This document shows, in pieces, positions 4,534 to 5,258 of a stretch of DNA of 5,258 nucleotides; the first letter of the stretch is position 1; each line of letters starts with the position of its first letter. The stretch is from Thermoplasmata archaeon. GTDB lineage: Archaea; Thermoplasmatota; Thermoplasmata; UBA184. The DNA is taken from NCBI GenBank assembly GCA_021827545.1, contig JAKAVH010000195.1, forward strand, positions 1-5,258. The letters are read 5' to 3'. A program made the translations under genes and the position numbers. The notes below the pieces were generated by a model that saw nothing but the letters and a program-made list of their open reading frames with translations, had not been told where the DNA came from and did not search any database.

Positions 4534-5258
4534 ATGATGGATGACTTTCCGCTGACACTGCGATCGGTGCTCGAGCGCGCCGAGAAGCTGTTCCCGAACG
4601 TTTCGGTGGCGACCCGCGCCCCGGACCGGAGCGTCCGCACGACCACGTACGGGCAGGTGGGTCAGCGGGCCCGCCGCCTCGTGAGCATGATCCGGTCTTC
4701 CGGCCTCGGACCCGGAGATCGTATCGGAACCCTGATGTGGAACCACTCGACCCATCTCGAGGCGTACCTCGGCGTTCCGCTCGCGGGCACGGTCCTCCAC
4801 ACGCTCAACCTTCGGCTGCCGCCCGAGCATCTCGCGTATGTGATCGATCATGCCCACGACCGCTGGATCCTTGTCGACGATGTCCTTCTCCCTCTACTGG
4901 AAAAGCTGAAGGACCGCATTCATCCGGAGCGCATCCTCGTGGTCCCCTTTTCCGGTAAACCGGTACCGGAGGGTTTCGAAGACTTCGAGCGCGTGCTCGC
5001 CGATCACCCGCCGGCGCCCGACCTTCCCGCACTGGGCGAACGCACGGCGGCCGGTCTCTGCTATACGTCCGGGACCACCGGCCACCTGAAGGGGGTCCTC
5101 TATTCGCATCGCTCGGTGATCCTGCACTCCCTGTCCGAGGCGATCGGGCTCGAACTCGTCCAGTCGGAGGCGGTCCTCGAGGTCGTGCCGATGTTCCACG
5201 TGAACGCCTGGGGGCTACCGTTCACGCTCACGATGCTCGGCGCGCGTCAGGTCCTTCC
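4534..5258 (+). CDS. Fatty acyl-CoA ligase (AMP-forming), 3'-truncated by the window edge
   Basis: This family activates fatty acids with ATP and CoA to acyl-CoA through an acyl-adenylate, feeding beta-oxidation or lipid synthesis in the cytoplasm. The first 241 residues are visible. The N-terminus MMDDFPLTLRSVLERAEKLF is the typical opening of the FadD-like medium/long-chain ligases. WNHSTHLEAYLGVP (69-82) and VLHTLNLRLPPE (87-98) are family signatures. The ATP-binding P-loop is TSGTTGHLKG (178-187), with Leu where Pro is usual. VVPMFHVNAWGLP (217-229) is the conserved segment also seen in the Thermus long-chain ligase. About 300 residues, including the adenylate-binding motif and the C-terminal lid, should lie beyond the window. 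ATG 4534 is chosen because GGAGG lies 5 nt before it and the family N-terminus starts here. ATG 4537 and ATG 4522 (adding MEGR) are alternatives. Chain-length preference cannot be read from this part, so no gene symbol is given. Confidence 0.92.
   Translation, partial: MMDDFPLTLRSVLERAEKLFPNVSVATRAPDRSVRTTTYGQVGQRARRLVSMIRSSGLGPGDRIGTLMWNHSTHLEAYLGVPLAGTVLHTLNLRLPPEHLAYVIDHAHDRWILVDDVLLPLLEKLKDRIHPERILVVPFSGKPVPEGFEDFERVLADHPPAPDLPALGERTAAGLCYTSGTTGHLKGVLYSHRSVILHSLSEAIGLELVQSEAVLEVVPMFHVNAWGLPFTLTMLGARQVL

Noticed and set aside
1..5258. CRISPR arrays, insertion sequences, tRNA/rRNA genes, toxin-antitoxin or phage genes
   Set aside because: I saw no regularly spaced repeats, transposase motifs, terminal repeats with target duplications, or RNA gene signatures anywhere in the window.

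Overview
The window is very G+C-rich, roughly two thirds by eye, and encodes five recognisable proteins with ordinary gene density. Two of them run off the window edges. The source looks like a high-GC prokaryote. I lean towards an archaeon, for example a high-GC Thermoplasmata-type lineage. The only three TTAA tetranucleotides I can find in the window all lie 48 to 79 nt ahead of a gene start, in contexts such as GTTTTAAGAGG and CCCTTAAGCCC that resemble archaeal TATA boxes. The DoxX protein also carries a loop like that of archaeal DoxD. A high-GC bacterium cannot be excluded, because Shine-Dalgarno sequences are clear for two genes and all the families also occur in bacteria.

Layout. Bases 1-1077 (+) hold the C-terminal two thirds of a 1-pyrroline-5-carboxylate dehydrogenase, the second step of proline catabolism to glutamate. 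It converges, with 30 nt between stop codons, on a four-helix DoxX/DoxD-family membrane protein (1108-1704, -). A 296-nt gap with a perfect 14-bp inverted repeat separates that gene from a GltD-like FAD/NADPH/[4Fe-4S] oxidoreductase upstream of it on the same strand (2001-3434, -). Divergent from this, across a 390-nt gap with no convincing gene, is an MsrB methionine sulfoxide reductase (3825-4247, +). After a further 286-nt gap comes the N-terminal part of a fatty acyl-CoA ligase (4534 to the right edge, +).

How the genes fit together. This looks like a set of separately transcribed metabolic and redox genes rather than one operon. Proline oxidation to glutamate and fatty-acid activation are catabolic entry points. 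The GltD-like flavoprotein, DoxX and MsrB suggest, by inference only, electron transfer and oxidative-stress repair. No glutamate synthase large subunit is present, so the electron acceptor of the GltD-like protein is unknown.

I found no mobile element, CRISPR array, RNA gene or clear novel system. The observations most worth checking are an apparent in-frame loss of the FAD-binding Gly-Asp segment in the GltD-like protein, its shifted second cysteine motif, the large hairpin between that gene and doxX, and structured leaders ahead of msrB and the acyl-CoA ligase.
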